Assembly: GCA_014730235.1 (NCBI GenBank) | Contig: WJIO01000451.1 | Span: 1-22,140 of the forward strand | Direction: 5' to 3' | DNA length: 22,140 nt | Source: Candidatus Poribacteria bacterium | GTDB taxonomy: Bacteria > Poribacteria > DTPJ01 > WJIO01 | Translations under genes and position numbers: made by a program | Notes under the pieces: generated by a model | The model's input: the letters and a program-made list of their open reading frames with translations, nothing else | The model's database searches: none | What the model was told of the DNA's origin: nothing | Shown here: in pieces, positions 1 through 6,837 of the stretch | Layout of the letters: every line of letters starts with the position of its first letter | Numbering within the stretch: position 1 is the first letter of the stretch

Positions 1-398
1 TGGGTGAAAAAGAGGGTTACGAACCAATATCCCTTGAGATTACCAGAGGCGCGGTATTTGGACATTTCAACCTGATAGACAAACCAGGAGCATTTGAGTT
101 ATATCTGGGAATCCAGGGGGGTGTATGCGTGTCCAATGTATCGCAATATAACGCACCGGCTGGTTTGGACGATATTCAGACAGTTAATCTCCTGGCGGGT
201 GGAGAAATGGGTGTGAATTTTTACCTTGCCAGATGGTTTAAGCTCTCAGTAATAGGCGGCGGTTATTATGCTGGTGATATAGAATACGCAGCAAAGGAAG
301 CCTCATACTGGGGAGAATCACAATATATCATGGAAAAAGTGCCTTTAAATCCCTTTTATCTGGGTGTGTCACTAACCCTTACTTTGTGGGCGTTTTAA
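1..398 (+). CDS. Outer-membrane beta-barrel-like protein, 5'-truncated
   Basis: The frame is open from the first base (codons begin at base 3) and ends in TAA at 396-398, giving 132 visible C-terminal residues; the start lies upstream of the window. The sequence alternates hydrophobic and polar or glycine residues, as in GAFELYLGIQGGV, FKLSVIGGGYYAG and FYLGVSLTLTLWAF. This is typical of amphipathic beta strands, and the protein ends in an aromatic residue (Phe), as many outer-membrane barrels do so that the BAM complex can recognise them. GTG at 129 could start an 89-residue product, but the open frame continues upstream in the same style, so it is probably internal. Only 9 bp separate it from the next lipoprotein gene, so the two are probably co-transcribed. 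The barrel assignment rests on composition and pattern only; the family is not recognised. Confidence 0.6.
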   Translation, partial: GEKEGYEPISLEITRGAVFGHFNLIDKPGAFELYLGIQGGVCVSNVSQYNAPAGLDDIQTVNLLAGGEMGVNFYLARWFKLSVIGGGYYAGDIEYAAKEASYWGESQYIMEKVPLNPFYLGVSLTLTLWAF

Positions 399-407
399 GG
401 AGATAAC

Positions 408-908
408 ATGAAGAAAAGAATGATTTTTTGCATTTTAATTATAATATCATTACTTGTTGGCTGTGGTGAAGACGAAGGTGACGAAGAATATGTTTCAAAT
501 GAGAGTGCCCGGGATAGCTATTATTATCCCGACATACAAAATCAGGTGTTTTACGGTACATGGGGATTCAAACTGGAAATAACTCAAGGAGTTTCAGACC
601 CATCCATAGCATGGTATACTACAGGTTTTAAATATGTCATTGTTACAATATTCAAGGGAAAAATTGACCTTAAAGATAACAGAATAGCAAATTTCAATGA
701 TGCCATCTGGACATGGCATACCGGTCTTGGTAAGGGTCGGGAAGGTAATATCAGCTATTATGATGGTCAGGACATGAGATTTGGGGAAATTCTGGATACA
801 GTAACACCCCTTGAACCGGGAACATATTATATTACCGCATGGGGATATGATGATAATTATGATTTATTTCGCTCTACACAGGAATATGAGCATGTTTATC
901 AAAAGTAG
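408..908 (+). CDS. Small lipoprotein of unknown function
   Basis: This 166-residue protein has a clear lipoprotein signal peptide: MKKR, a hydrophobic core to residue 15, then the lipobox LVGC with the lipidated cysteine at residue 19. An acidic linker (GEDEGDEE) follows. The mature part is rich in aromatic residues and beta-prone (YYYPDIQNQVFYGTWGF, GTYYITAWGYDD), which suggests a small beta-sandwich-like domain. A strong ribosome site, AAGGAGA, lies 6-10 bases before the ATG. The gene sits 9 bp after the barrel protein and 26 bp before an oxidoreductase gene, so it probably belongs to one transcript. The protein should sit on a periplasm-facing or outer-membrane leaflet. No family was recognised and no enzymatic motif is visible. 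Confidence 0.8.
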   Translation: MKKRMIFCILIIISLLVGCGEDEGDEEYVSNESARDSYYYPDIQNQVFYGTWGFKLEITQGVSDPSIAWYTTGFKYVIVTIFKGKIDLKDNRIANFNDAIWTWHTGLGKGREGNISYYDGQDMRFGEILDTVTPLEPGTYYITAWGYDDNYDLFRSTQEYEHVYQK

Positions 909-934
909 CAGTAAATTTATCAAGGAGGATCATA

Positions 935-1993
935 ATGGATAAGATTAGAGTAGGTGTAATAGGCAGCGGCGGTATATTCAAAGGCCTGCATATACCGTAT
1001 TATGAAATGACAGATCGGGCGGAAATTGTAGCTGTGGCTGACATGAATGAAAATTCCGCGAAGGAAGTGGCAGGACGTTTTGATGCTGATGCTTATACGG
1101 ATTATCGCAAAGTATTGGAAAGGGATGATGTTGATGCTGTGGATATATCCACACACCCGAAACCCCATCGGGATATAACCATAGCTGCGGCGGAAGCGGG
1201 TAAGCATATTCTATTGGAAAAACCCATGTGTCGAAACGTGGCAGAAGCTGATGAAATGATCGCTGCCGCCAATAAAGCCGGGGTAATGCTTCAAGTGGCT
1301 TATATGATGCCGTTTCATCCAGTCTATCAAAAGTTAAAGGAACTACTGGACAACGGCACTCTTGGGGATTTGCACATGGCCTACTGTAATCAGATCGGAT
1401 GGTTTAATCCTGGACATCCCTGGCTTTTCATCAAGGAAGAATCTGGTGGGATGCTTGTAGAACAGGCTATACATAATTTTGATGTATTCCTGTGGCTGTA
1501 TGGCCCTGTGGAGTCAGTTTATGCCTATACAAGTCATATACCCCTTGGCGGTACATATCCCGATGAAGATAAGGCTGTTGAAAATAACGCCATTCTGCTG
1601 ATTAAATTTATAGAAGGCGGATCGTGCATGTTTATAAAAAGCTGGGCGGCTGAGGTTGGACATGGTGGTGAAGGTCTGGTGTGTTCAAAGGGATCGGCTA
1701 CTTTCTCCCAGGGTGGTTTGACATGGAAAACTCATGATATGAAAAAAACTGAAACTTTCTCTCCCGCAGTGCCTGATGACGATACATATAATACCGTTTC
1801 CCCCGATGTCCGTAAGAAACGTTATTGGAGTTATGCTTCAAAAGGCATGAGCATTGATCACTGGCTTAAGTGTATAGCTGGTGAGGAAAAACCTACTACC
1901 TCCGGTCTAGTAGGTCGGGCGGGAATTGAGATAGCAGAAGCCGCTTATCGATCATCGGAAAGCGGCATGCCAGTAACTCTTACAATCAAATAA
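935..1993 (+). CDS. Gfo/Idh/MocA family NAD(P)-dependent oxidoreductase
   Basis: This 352-residue protein has the usual length and layout of the family, which oxidises or reduces sugars, inositols and related compounds with NAD(P). The N-terminal Rossmann fold carries the dinucleotide loop GVIGSGGI (residues 7-14) and an acidic residue after beta-2 (VADMN, Asp36). The family motif EKP is at 95-97, where Lys96 is the expected catalytic lysine. The C-terminal alpha/beta domain contains GGMLVEQAIHNFD (171-183), whose His180 is the likely substrate-binding or catalytic residue. No export signal is visible, so the enzyme is presumably cytoplasmic. AAGGAGG lies just upstream of the ATG. It sits between a lipoprotein gene and a secreted LamG protein, which hints at carbohydrate handling. 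The substrate cannot be read from sequence. Confidence 0.93.
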   Translation: MDKIRVGVIGSGGIFKGLHIPYYEMTDRAEIVAVADMNENSAKEVAGRFDADAYTDYRKVLERDDVDAVDISTHPKPHRDITIAAAEAGKHILLEKPMCRNVAEADEMIAAANKAGVMLQVAYMMPFHPVYQKLKELLDNGTLGDLHMAYCNQIGWFNPGHPWLFIKEESGGMLVEQAIHNFDVFLWLYGPVESVYAYTSHIPLGGTYPDEDKAVENNAILLIKFIEGGSCMFIKSWAAEVGHGGEGLVCSKGSATFSQGGLTWKTHDMKKTETFSPAVPDDDTYNTVSPDVRKKRYWSYASKGMSIDHWLKCIAGEEKPTTSGLVGRAGIEIAEAAYRSSESGMPVTLTIK

Positions 1994-2014
1994 AAACAAA
2001 GGAGGTATTTAATA

Positions 2015-2821
2015 GTGAAATATAACAAGCTTGTAAATACCATATCATTGGTGTTTGCTTTTGTTATTATGATAACACCCGGAAACAGCCAAGCGGAAAT
2101 TACTCAGGAATCCATTGTCGGTGCATGGCTTTTTGATGAGGGCGCCGGGGAAAAAGCTATGGATATAACCAGAAAGAGCGCTGATGGTTTATTAACAGGC
2201 GGCCCTAGCTGGGTTGATGGTAAATATGGTCAAGCACTTGGTTTTGACGGTTCTGATGATTATTTGGAAATTGCTCTACCGGAAATACTCAATAATATCC
2301 CCGGTAACAGCTTCTCCGTAGTTTACTGGATAAATGTCCGGGATATAACCGGAAGCGGGAATATCTGGACAAGAGTTATAGAAGCCCGGTTTGACAATGT
2401 CAACTATTTTCAATTTGTTATACAGATAAACGATGGTGAGTTTGGTGTAAATCATGTAGCTGATGGCTCTGAAAGGACCGTTATTACCGACAATCCTATA
2501 AGCGCTGATACCTGGTATCATGCGGCTTTAGTTTGGGATGCAACTCAGGCTACAATAAAATTTTATCTTGATGGTGTTCTTCAGTCCGGTGTAGGAACTA
2601 CACCTGCTTCTCCGGGAGACAAAAAAGAGATTAATATTGGAAGGAGAACTGATGGCAACATTGACACCTATTTTGATGGTATCATTGATGAATTCGCCAT
2701 CTTAAACGTGGTTTTGACTGAAGAAGATATTGAGACTATTATGGATTATGGTTTGTTTGTTATAGCACCTGTTTCATCAAAAGGAAAACTTGCTACTTTA
2801 TGGAGTAAGATTAAAGATTAG
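2015..2821 (+). CDS. Secreted LamG/concanavalin-like domain protein
   Basis: This 268-residue protein starts at GTG 2015, with GGAGG nine bases upstream. A signal peptide covers about residues 1-27 (hydrophobic core LVFAFVIMI, then NSQA before the probable cut). The rest is one LamG/laminin-G-like jelly-roll domain. Diagnostic segments are VGAWLFDEGAGE near residue 36, the FDGSDDYLEI strand, TWYHAALVWD, KFYLDGVLQ and FDGIIDEFAILNVVLTEEDI. LamG domains bind glycans or act as accessory modules. No catalytic domain is attached. The C-terminus after the domain reads VSSKGKLATLWSKIKD, a short basic tail that resembles tails I recall on Poribacteria LamG proteins; this is recollection, not a database result. 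It is the last gene of the run and is followed by a hairpin terminator. Confidence 0.85.
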   Translation: MKYNKLVNTISLVFAFVIMITPGNSQAEITQESIVGAWLFDEGAGEKAMDITRKSADGLLTGGPSWVDGKYGQALGFDGSDDYLEIALPEILNNIPGNSFSVVYWINVRDITGSGNIWTRVIEARFDNVNYFQFVIQINDGEFGVNHVADGSERTVITDNPISADTWYHAALVWDATQATIKFYLDGVLQSGVGTTPASPGDKKEINIGRRTDGNIDTYFDGIIDEFAILNVVLTEEDIETIMDYGLFVIAPVSSKGKLATLWSKIKD

Positions 2822-2846
2822 TATATAAATTATAAATTACACAAAT

Positions 2847-2883
2847 ATGCTTCATTCATTTTAACTGAAAATGAATGAAGCAT
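2847..2883. terminator. Bidirectional hairpin terminator between convergent genes
   Basis: A perfect 16-bp inverted repeat (2847-2862 ATGCTTCATTCATTTT pairing with 2868-2883) encloses a 5-base loop. It lies in the 104-bp gap between two convergent genes that end at 2821 (plus) and 2926 (minus). The inner end of the stem is T-rich/A-rich in either direction. A long uninterrupted U-tract after the stem is missing, so efficiency is uncertain, but position and perfection favour a shared terminator. Confidence 0.65.
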
Positions 2884-2925
2884 TTCAAAATATAATACAT
2901 ATCATATATACCTCTTTTATATTGA

Positions 2926-3528
2926 TTATTGAGAATATTGGGTGTTATATGGACGTAGAATCTTTCGTAATCTACGTGTAGCGCGAAAGAGATGGGCCTT
3001 AACTGTTCCCAGAGAACAATCCATTGCTTCTGCGATTTCCTTAAGTGCTAATCCCTCATAATGACGTAATATAAATACTTTTCTTTGCTTATTCGGCAGT
3101 TGCTGTACCGCCCGTGATATTATCCTTTGAAGCTCGTTATCTTCCAAAGGAGTATCGGGATTTACTGTTTCTTTATTAGTAACGGATTGTCGGATCTCAA
3201 CATCAGTTATATCCTCAAATATTTTCTCTCCCGGTTGCTTTCTGAGATGATCCATACAAGCATTTACCGTAACCCGTCTTAACCAAGCGTCAAAGGCAGA
3301 AGTGTTTTTTAATTTATCAAGAGATTTAAAGACCTTTATAAATACTTCCTGAGATATGTCATATGAGTCTTCACAATTACGGGTGAAGCGATAAGCTAAA
3401 TTATAAACGTGCTTTTGACATCTTTTAACTATCTCATCAAATGCACTTAATTCCCCTCTTTGAAACCTTTCTACTAATACTGCACGGTCAACATAAGATA
3501 TTGTCTCAATCCCCGTTGCTGTACCCAT
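2926..3528 (-). CDS. ECF-type RNA polymerase sigma factor (sigma-70 family)
   Basis: The 200-residue product has the two domains of an extracytoplasmic-function sigma factor. Region 2 lies at about 24-96 (AFDEIVKRCQKHVYNLAYRF, then DISQEVFIKVF, which contacts core polymerase and the -10 element). Region 4 lies at about 143-192 (LPNKQRKVFILRHYEGLALK, then a helix-turn-helix SLGTVKAHLFRA for the -35). Start choice: ATG at 3528 has AAAGGAGG nine bases upstream. An in-frame ATG 14 codons further out (3570) would place that ribosome site inside the coding region, so it was rejected. No anti-sigma gene, zinc-finger or membrane protein adjoins it, so its control is not visible. A DUF4097 lipoprotein gene lies divergently about 450 bp away and could be a target. 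Confidence 0.93.
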   Translation of the reverse strand: MGTATGIETISYVDRAVLVERFQRGELSAFDEIVKRCQKHVYNLAYRFTRNCEDSYDISQEVFIKVFKSLDKLKNTSAFDAWLRRVTVNACMDHLRKQPGEKIFEDITDVEIRQSVTNKETVNPDTPLEDNELQRIISRAVQQLPNKQRKVFILRHYEGLALKEIAEAMDCSLGTVKAHLFRATRRLRKILRPYNTQYSQ

Positions 3529-3979
3529 TTTGAGTTTCCTCCTTTTCTTATATGTTCTATTCCCTGGCATCTACTTTGCAATTTTCATAATTGTTACTAA
3601 TTTAATATACTGCAAGATATTTGCCAGTTGCTCTAAAGGCTTTATTTTGCTTATAATGCTGTTGATAGAGCAATTTATTCTTGATCCTGTTTTGTGTTTG
3701 TGGTATATATGCTACAGTTATGCGTGGTAATGTGACACACAACAGTAGTATATATGATACGAACACACAGGGATCATAGTTTCAGCTAAAAAAGAAGGTT
3801 CTTCCGACTTGAGTGGGGTAAAGATAAGAAACTTCTTTATGCTGTCATTCCTGCTTCAAGCTTTTTGAAAAAGCTTGAGCAAAAAGGAATAAGAGTTTCG
3901 CAGGAATGACAAGCTGAGAGAATTTTTCAATTATGACCACACTAAACCCGGAAGAGCCAAAAAGGAAAGGACAGATAAA
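3529..3979. other. Intergenic region between divergent sigma-factor and DUF4097 genes
   Basis: About 450 bp without a supported gene. It holds the sigma-factor ribosome site on the minus strand (3538-3546) and an inverted-repeat element at 3843-3911. An AT-rich segment around 3700-3760 contains a weak plus-strand promoter-like pair (TTGATC, 17 bp, TATATA near 3681-3709, each 4/6). Upstream of 3980 there is a GGAAAGGA ribosome site (3963-3970). A 66-codon plus-strand open frame at 3530-3730 was judged spurious because it overlaps the sigma-factor leader and has no ribosome site. Confidence 0.5.
3843..3911. repeat. Dispersed inverted-repeat element, diverged copy
   Basis: The outer arms TGTCATTCCTGC (3843-3854) and GCAGGAATGACA (3900-3911) are perfect 12-bp inverted repeats. 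They match the ends of the longer element at 17640-17718. Inside is a second, unrelated hairpin, TCAAGCTTTTT-G-AAAAAGCTTGA (3856-3878). The interior differs from the other copy, so only the termini are shared, as in a degenerate or internally replaced miniature element. No encoded protein and no clear target-site duplication were seen. Confidence 0.7.
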
Positions 3980-4795
3980 ATGAGAAAAAGCTTTCTGATT
4001 ATGATACTTTTACCGGTGTGTTTGTGTTGCTGTACAGTTGGAGACGTAAAAGTAGAGAAGACTGAGTTTGAAACATTTCCGGCTTCAGGGATACATGAAG
4101 TCAAGCTTAATACAGAAAATGGACGTATAGAGTGTCTTGTAGTTGAAGAAAATTCTATAAACATAGAACTGGAAAAATGGGCCACAGGTAACAACACAGA
4201 TGATGCCCTGGATAATGTCTATGACATTGATGTTGATATTGTTAAAAATTCAAGAACCCTTATAATTGATGTGGACATACCCCATAGAATAACTACAGAT
4301 TATGGCTGTGATGTATTTATCGAAATTCCTGAAGATATTGCCCTCGATCTGGATACTTCCAATGGAAGTATTAATCTATCCGGAGTATATGAAGACTTTA
4401 AGTGCTATACTTCTAACGGAAGCATTATTACCAGTAACACCCGGGGTGATGCGGAACTCAGAACTTCCAATGGAAGTGTAACTATAAGAGATCACCGGGG
4501 AAATCTAAACGCAAGAACTTCATCCGGAAAAATCAGTGCTTCGGTAATTATTCCGGATAAGGGTGAATGTTATTTAAAAACATCAAACGGCAGTATAAGT
4601 CTATCCATACCTGATAATACATCAGCATATATAAAGGCTTCAACATCCAACGGGAATATTGATATTACCGGTCTTGATGTTGTAGTTACGAAAATGGACA
4701 GGACAAAGTTTGAAGGCAGGATAGGATCCGGAAACGCTGATATAGATTTGGAAACTTCTAACGGCAGTATATTGATTAGAGATTATAGGAATTGA
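3980..4795 (+). CDS. DUF4097-type beta-repeat lipoprotein (putative adhesin fold)
   Basis: This 271-residue protein begins with a lipoprotein-like signal peptide: MRKS, a hydrophobic core, then a cysteine cluster CLCCCT at residues 15-19 that contains the probable lipidation site. The mature part is built from short beta repeats marked by TSNG[SN]. Copies occur near residues 126, 144, 162, 180 (TSSGK), 201, 222 and 259, spaced 18, 18, 18, 21 and 21 residues apart, then a longer gap. This is the pattern of the DUF4097 family, predicted to form a right-handed beta-helix or beta-sheet stack at the envelope. Its molecular role is unknown; members often lie near ECF sigma factors, and one lies here on the opposite strand. 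The gene ends 3 bp before the next start, suggesting translational coupling. Confidence 0.88.
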   Translation: MRKSFLIMILLPVCLCCCTVGDVKVEKTEFETFPASGIHEVKLNTENGRIECLVVEENSINIELEKWATGNNTDDALDNVYDIDVDIVKNSRTLIIDVDIPHRITTDYGCDVFIEIPEDIALDLDTSNGSINLSGVYEDFKCYTSNGSIITSNTRGDAELRTSNGSVTIRDHRGNLNARTSSGKISASVIIPDKGECYLKTSNGSISLSIPDNTSAYIKASTSNGNIDITGLDVVVTKMDRTKFEGRIGSGNADIDLETSNGSILIRDYRN

Positions 4796-4798
4796 AAT

Positions 4799-5281
4799 TT
4801 GATTGAAAAAATAAAGACTCGACATGAATTAGTTAATATACTTAACGAAATCCGGAAACAGGGAAAGAAAATCGTAACAACCAACGGATGTTTTGATGTG
4901 CTCCACGTCGGTCATATTCGCTATCTTCAGGCAGCTAAAGAATTGGGTGATATTCTGGTTATAGCTGTAAACAGCGATGATTCTGTAAAAACTTTAAAAG
5001 GTGATAAACGTCCACTGGTAACAGAGGATGAAAGAGCAGAAATGCTGGCGGCTCTGGAATGTGTGGACTATGTTATGATTTTCCCGGAACTCACACCGGT
5101 GGAATTTTTAGAGGAACTTCGTCCTCATATTCACGTAAAAGGTGGGGATTACGCTCTGGATCAGGTGATTGAATTTGAAACGGTAAAAGCTATAGGTGCT
5201 GAAATGCACCTTGTTTCAGGAGTGCCGGGAAAATCAACGACGGACCTAATAAAGTTGATTGTAAAAAGATATGAGAATTAA
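4799..5281 (+). CDS. hldC: D-glycero-beta-D-manno-heptose 1-phosphate adenylyltransferase (HldE C-terminal/RfaE2-like)
   Basis: This 160-residue, single-domain cytidylyltransferase-like protein matches the free-standing form of the HldE C-terminal domain. Motifs are TTNGCFDVLHVGHIRYLQ (about 27-44, with the nucleotide-binding HxGH at 36-39), VNSDDSVKTLKGDKRP (57-72), HVKGGDY (112-118) and GKSTTDLI (144-151, the ST[ST] signature). Known family role: it activates heptose 1-phosphate with ATP to make ADP-heptose for the lipopolysaccharide inner core; homologues can instead make other NDP-heptoses. The start is TTG 4799, with a weak AGGA eight bases upstream and only 3 bp after the previous stop. 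No kinase, epimerase or GmhA partner is in the window, so the sugar specificity is inferred from the family. Confidence 0.88.
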   Translation: MIEKIKTRHELVNILNEIRKQGKKIVTTNGCFDVLHVGHIRYLQAAKELGDILVIAVNSDDSVKTLKGDKRPLVTEDERAEMLAALECVDYVMIFPELTPVEFLEELRPHIHVKGGDYALDQVIEFETVKAIGAEMHLVSGVPGKSTTDLIKLIVKRYEN

Positions 5282-5296
5282 ACCAACTTAATCAAT

Positions 5297-5857
5297 TCAT
5301 CGCAAATTCAATTCGGTTATCTTGTTTCTAATATATTCACTGGGCATATTACATGCCTTTGCCAATTCTTTTATGCCTAACTTTTTATAATTATTTTTCA
5401 GAAATTCCTCCTTTTTTTTACTCCATTTGCTTTTTCTTTTTCTAACCAGATTCATACGACTAAGCTTTTTTGCCAAGGCAAGCTCTGTAACTCCCAGTTT
5501 TTTGGCAAGAAAAGCGTTGGACATAGTTTCGTAATTATCTTTGAGAAATTGCTCCCTTCCCGGAGTCCATTCCTTCAGACGACGAAGACCCAGAGTTCCG
5601 AGTCTTTTTTCTACTGCACATGTTGACTTTTTTAGTTTTTTTGCCAGTTCTGCATTAGTCATGTTAAGGTAATTCTCTCTGATAAAATCATCTTTTTCTT
5701 TTGACCAGCTATTTCTCTTTAAGCCAAGTTTTTTAAGCTGGTATCCGACAGCACCAGGGGTTGTGTTAAAATATTCTGCAAACTTTTTGCGACTCATGTG
5801 CAGATAGTTATCTTTGAGGAACTGCTTGTCTTCATCTGTCCATTTTCTTCTTGGCAT
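5297..5857 (-). CDS. Four-repeat Trp-anchored helical (SANT/Myb- or HTH-like) protein, possible DNA binder
   Basis: This 186-residue, strongly basic protein consists almost entirely of four tandem repeats beginning at Trp6, Trp51, Trp97 and Trp145 (spacing 45, 46 and 48). The repeat consensus is roughly W(T/S)xxxxxFLKxNYxxMsxxxLAkkLxxxxxAVxxkLxxLxLxR. The first segment resembles the Trp-containing helices of SANT/Myb domains. The LAKKL...AVEKRL segment resembles the second and third helices of a helix-turn-helix. No nuclease, ligand-binding or membrane segment is present. Start choice: ATG 5857 has GGGGGA upstream and lies about 20 bases after the predicted transcription start. A TTG at 5881 would fall above that start site. 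The gene converges on the nucleotidyltransferase gene with a 15-bp gap. The role is unknown; a DNA-binding or architectural function is inference. Confidence 0.75.
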   Translation of the reverse strand: MPRRKWTDEDKQFLKDNYLHMSRKKFAEYFNTTPGAVGYQLKKLGLKRNSWSKEKDDFIRENYLNMTNAELAKKLKKSTCAVEKRLGTLGLRRLKEWTPGREQFLKDNYETMSNAFLAKKLGVTELALAKKLSRMNLVRKRKSKWSKKKEEFLKNNYKKLGIKELAKACNMPSEYIRNKITELNLR

Positions 5858-5883
5858 GTTTTCCCCCAATTTAGAGCTCAAAA

Positions 5884-5911
5884 ATTACAATTTAAAGACA
5901 TTAAATGTCAC
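5884..5911 (-). promoter_or_regulatory. Predicted sigma-70 promoter for the four-repeat protein gene
   Basis: Read on the minus strand, GTGACA (complement of 5906-5911, 5/6 to TTGACA) is followed after 16 bp by TGTAAT (complement of 5884-5889, 5/6 to TATAAT). Transcription would start near 5877, giving a leader of about 20 bases before ATG 5857. Confidence 0.5.
5897..5909. promoter_or_regulatory. Palindromic candidate operator GACATT-A-AATGTC
   Basis: A perfect 6+1+6 palindrome overlaps the -35 box and spacer of the predicted promoter at 5884-5911. A site here could let a repressor, possibly the four-repeat protein itself, block polymerase. Autoregulation is inference from position only. Confidence 0.35.
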
Positions 5912-5943
5912 TGAAAAGAGGGTTTTTTGCTTTAAAAAGCAAG

Positions 5944-5968
5944 AAAGGCGTTTTATTAACGCCTTTTT
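5944..5968. terminator. Hairpin terminator, AAAGGCGTT / AACGCCTTT
   Basis: A 9-bp perfect stem (5944-5952 with 5958-5966) and a 5-base loop TTATT are followed by further T residues on the plus strand. It lies 48 bp beyond the stop codon of the minus-strand thymidylate synthase gene. On that strand the stem is followed by the weaker tract CTTGCTTTTT. It probably terminates the minus-strand transcript and also insulates the promoter of the next gene. The polarity of the T-tract is better for plus-strand readthrough. Confidence 0.55.
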
Positions 5969-6013
5969 CCCATAGCCATTTTTTTACTATTCATAATATT
6001 ATTTATTTTCAAA

Positions 6014-6826
6014 TTATTTAATTTTTTCCTTCTCCAGACGTTCCCGGACTTCCTGGAACATAGGTTCAGCAAATTCTGTATTCCATGTTCTTTTTTCAAA
6101 AGAACGGGCTTTCACGGTTTCAAGAAATCCTTCGAATTCCTTGTAATATGAACCATAAATATGAAAGCTGTCGGTAATATCTACATATCTCCCTATCTTG
6201 ATTTCCTTATCCAATCTTTCACTGATCTTCTGGGCTATTAAACGCTGAAGATCGGTTATGGCAAATATATTCATAAAAGCAGCTTTATAACCATCTCTGG
6301 ATCGCCAGTGTACGTTCATGTTTAGAGACAATTGATCTTCTTCATTCATTATTCTGCACCATACGCGCTGAAGACATGGAGGATCATAAGCTCCGGGATC
6401 CAGATTTACGTTCCATGTTATGGCTTGAGCTCTGCGAGAATATCCAACCCGGGATAATTTTTCCACTATAAAATCTATCTGGTTGGTTTCAACACCTTCA
6501 GAGGGATATCTGAATAATCTTTGATGGTAAGTATATTCCCATTTACCCTCTTCAGGTTTTATCCAGTGGTCGTGGATACCTTCTATCACTTCCTGGCGAT
6601 ATACCTCCAGGTCTTCCAAGCCTCCGGGAAAAGCCCTGTGAATTCGTGGTTCAGACATAGGATCCAGAATTTCCATAATCATGGTGCAGTCTTTGCTTGG
6701 TGGATCTCCCTCTTTGTCATATTCGGTTTTTATCTTAACACCCTTTTCCCAGGTTGCTATTACAGCTTTTTCCCATGTTTCGGGAATATTTTTACCTCTG
6801 GCAACCAATATCGGTATATTCGACAT
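6014..6826 (-). CDS. Thymidylate synthase family protein (ThyA-like, archaeal-type divergent form)
   Basis: This 270-residue protein is close in size to E. coli ThyA (264). Active-site elements align with the classical enzyme: YSRRAQAITW (Arg131/Arg132 for phosphate), the nucleophile in DPPCLQRVW (Cys151), RSRDGYKAAFMN (Arg175, Ser176, Asp178, Asn186) and DSFHIYGSY (His222, Tyr224). Asn186 falls at the position of E. coli Asn177, which selects dUMP; an Asp there marks dCMP hydroxymethylases. The reaction would therefore be dUMP plus methylene-tetrahydrofolate to dTMP and dihydrofolate. The N-terminal half lacks the usual ELLWFL and WG-W segments and looks like archaeal-type relatives. The gene follows the ceramidase-like gene by 11 bp, with GGGG overlapping that gene's TAG as ribosome site. 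An alternative would be a modified-pyrimidine enzyme of the same fold. Confidence 0.85.
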   Translation of the reverse strand: MSNIPILVARGKNIPETWEKAVIATWEKGVKIKTEYDKEGDPPSKDCTMIMEILDPMSEPRIHRAFPGGLEDLEVYRQEVIEGIHDHWIKPEEGKWEYTYHQRLFRYPSEGVETNQIDFIVEKLSRVGYSRRAQAITWNVNLDPGAYDPPCLQRVWCRIMNEEDQLSLNMNVHWRSRDGYKAAFMNIFAITDLQRLIAQKISERLDKEIKIGRYVDITDSFHIYGSYYKEFEGFLETVKARSFEKRTWNTEFAEPMFQEVRERLEKEKIK

Positions 6827-6837
6827 GAATCTTACCC

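Noticed and set aside
920-1207. Minus-strand open frame of 95 codons over the start of the first oxidoreductase
   Set aside because: It covers the Rossmann-fold coding region in antisense and also the lipoprotein gap; no supporting motifs.
3681-3709. TTGATC-17-TATATA promoter-like pair upstream of the DUF4097 gene
   Set aside because: Each box matches only 4/6 in a very AT-rich stretch and the leader would be over 250 bases; noted in the intergenic entry but not listed as a promoter.
3530-3730. Plus-strand open frame of 66 codons upstream of the sigma-factor gene
   Set aside because: It overlaps the sigma-factor leader and ribosome site, has no ribosome site of its own, and is a run of hydrophobic AT-driven codons without a recognisable protein pattern.
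5927-5942. TTGCTTT/AAAGCAA small stem next to the thymidylate synthase terminator
   Set aside because: It is an AT-rich 7-bp stem with a 2-base loop, easily explained by composition.
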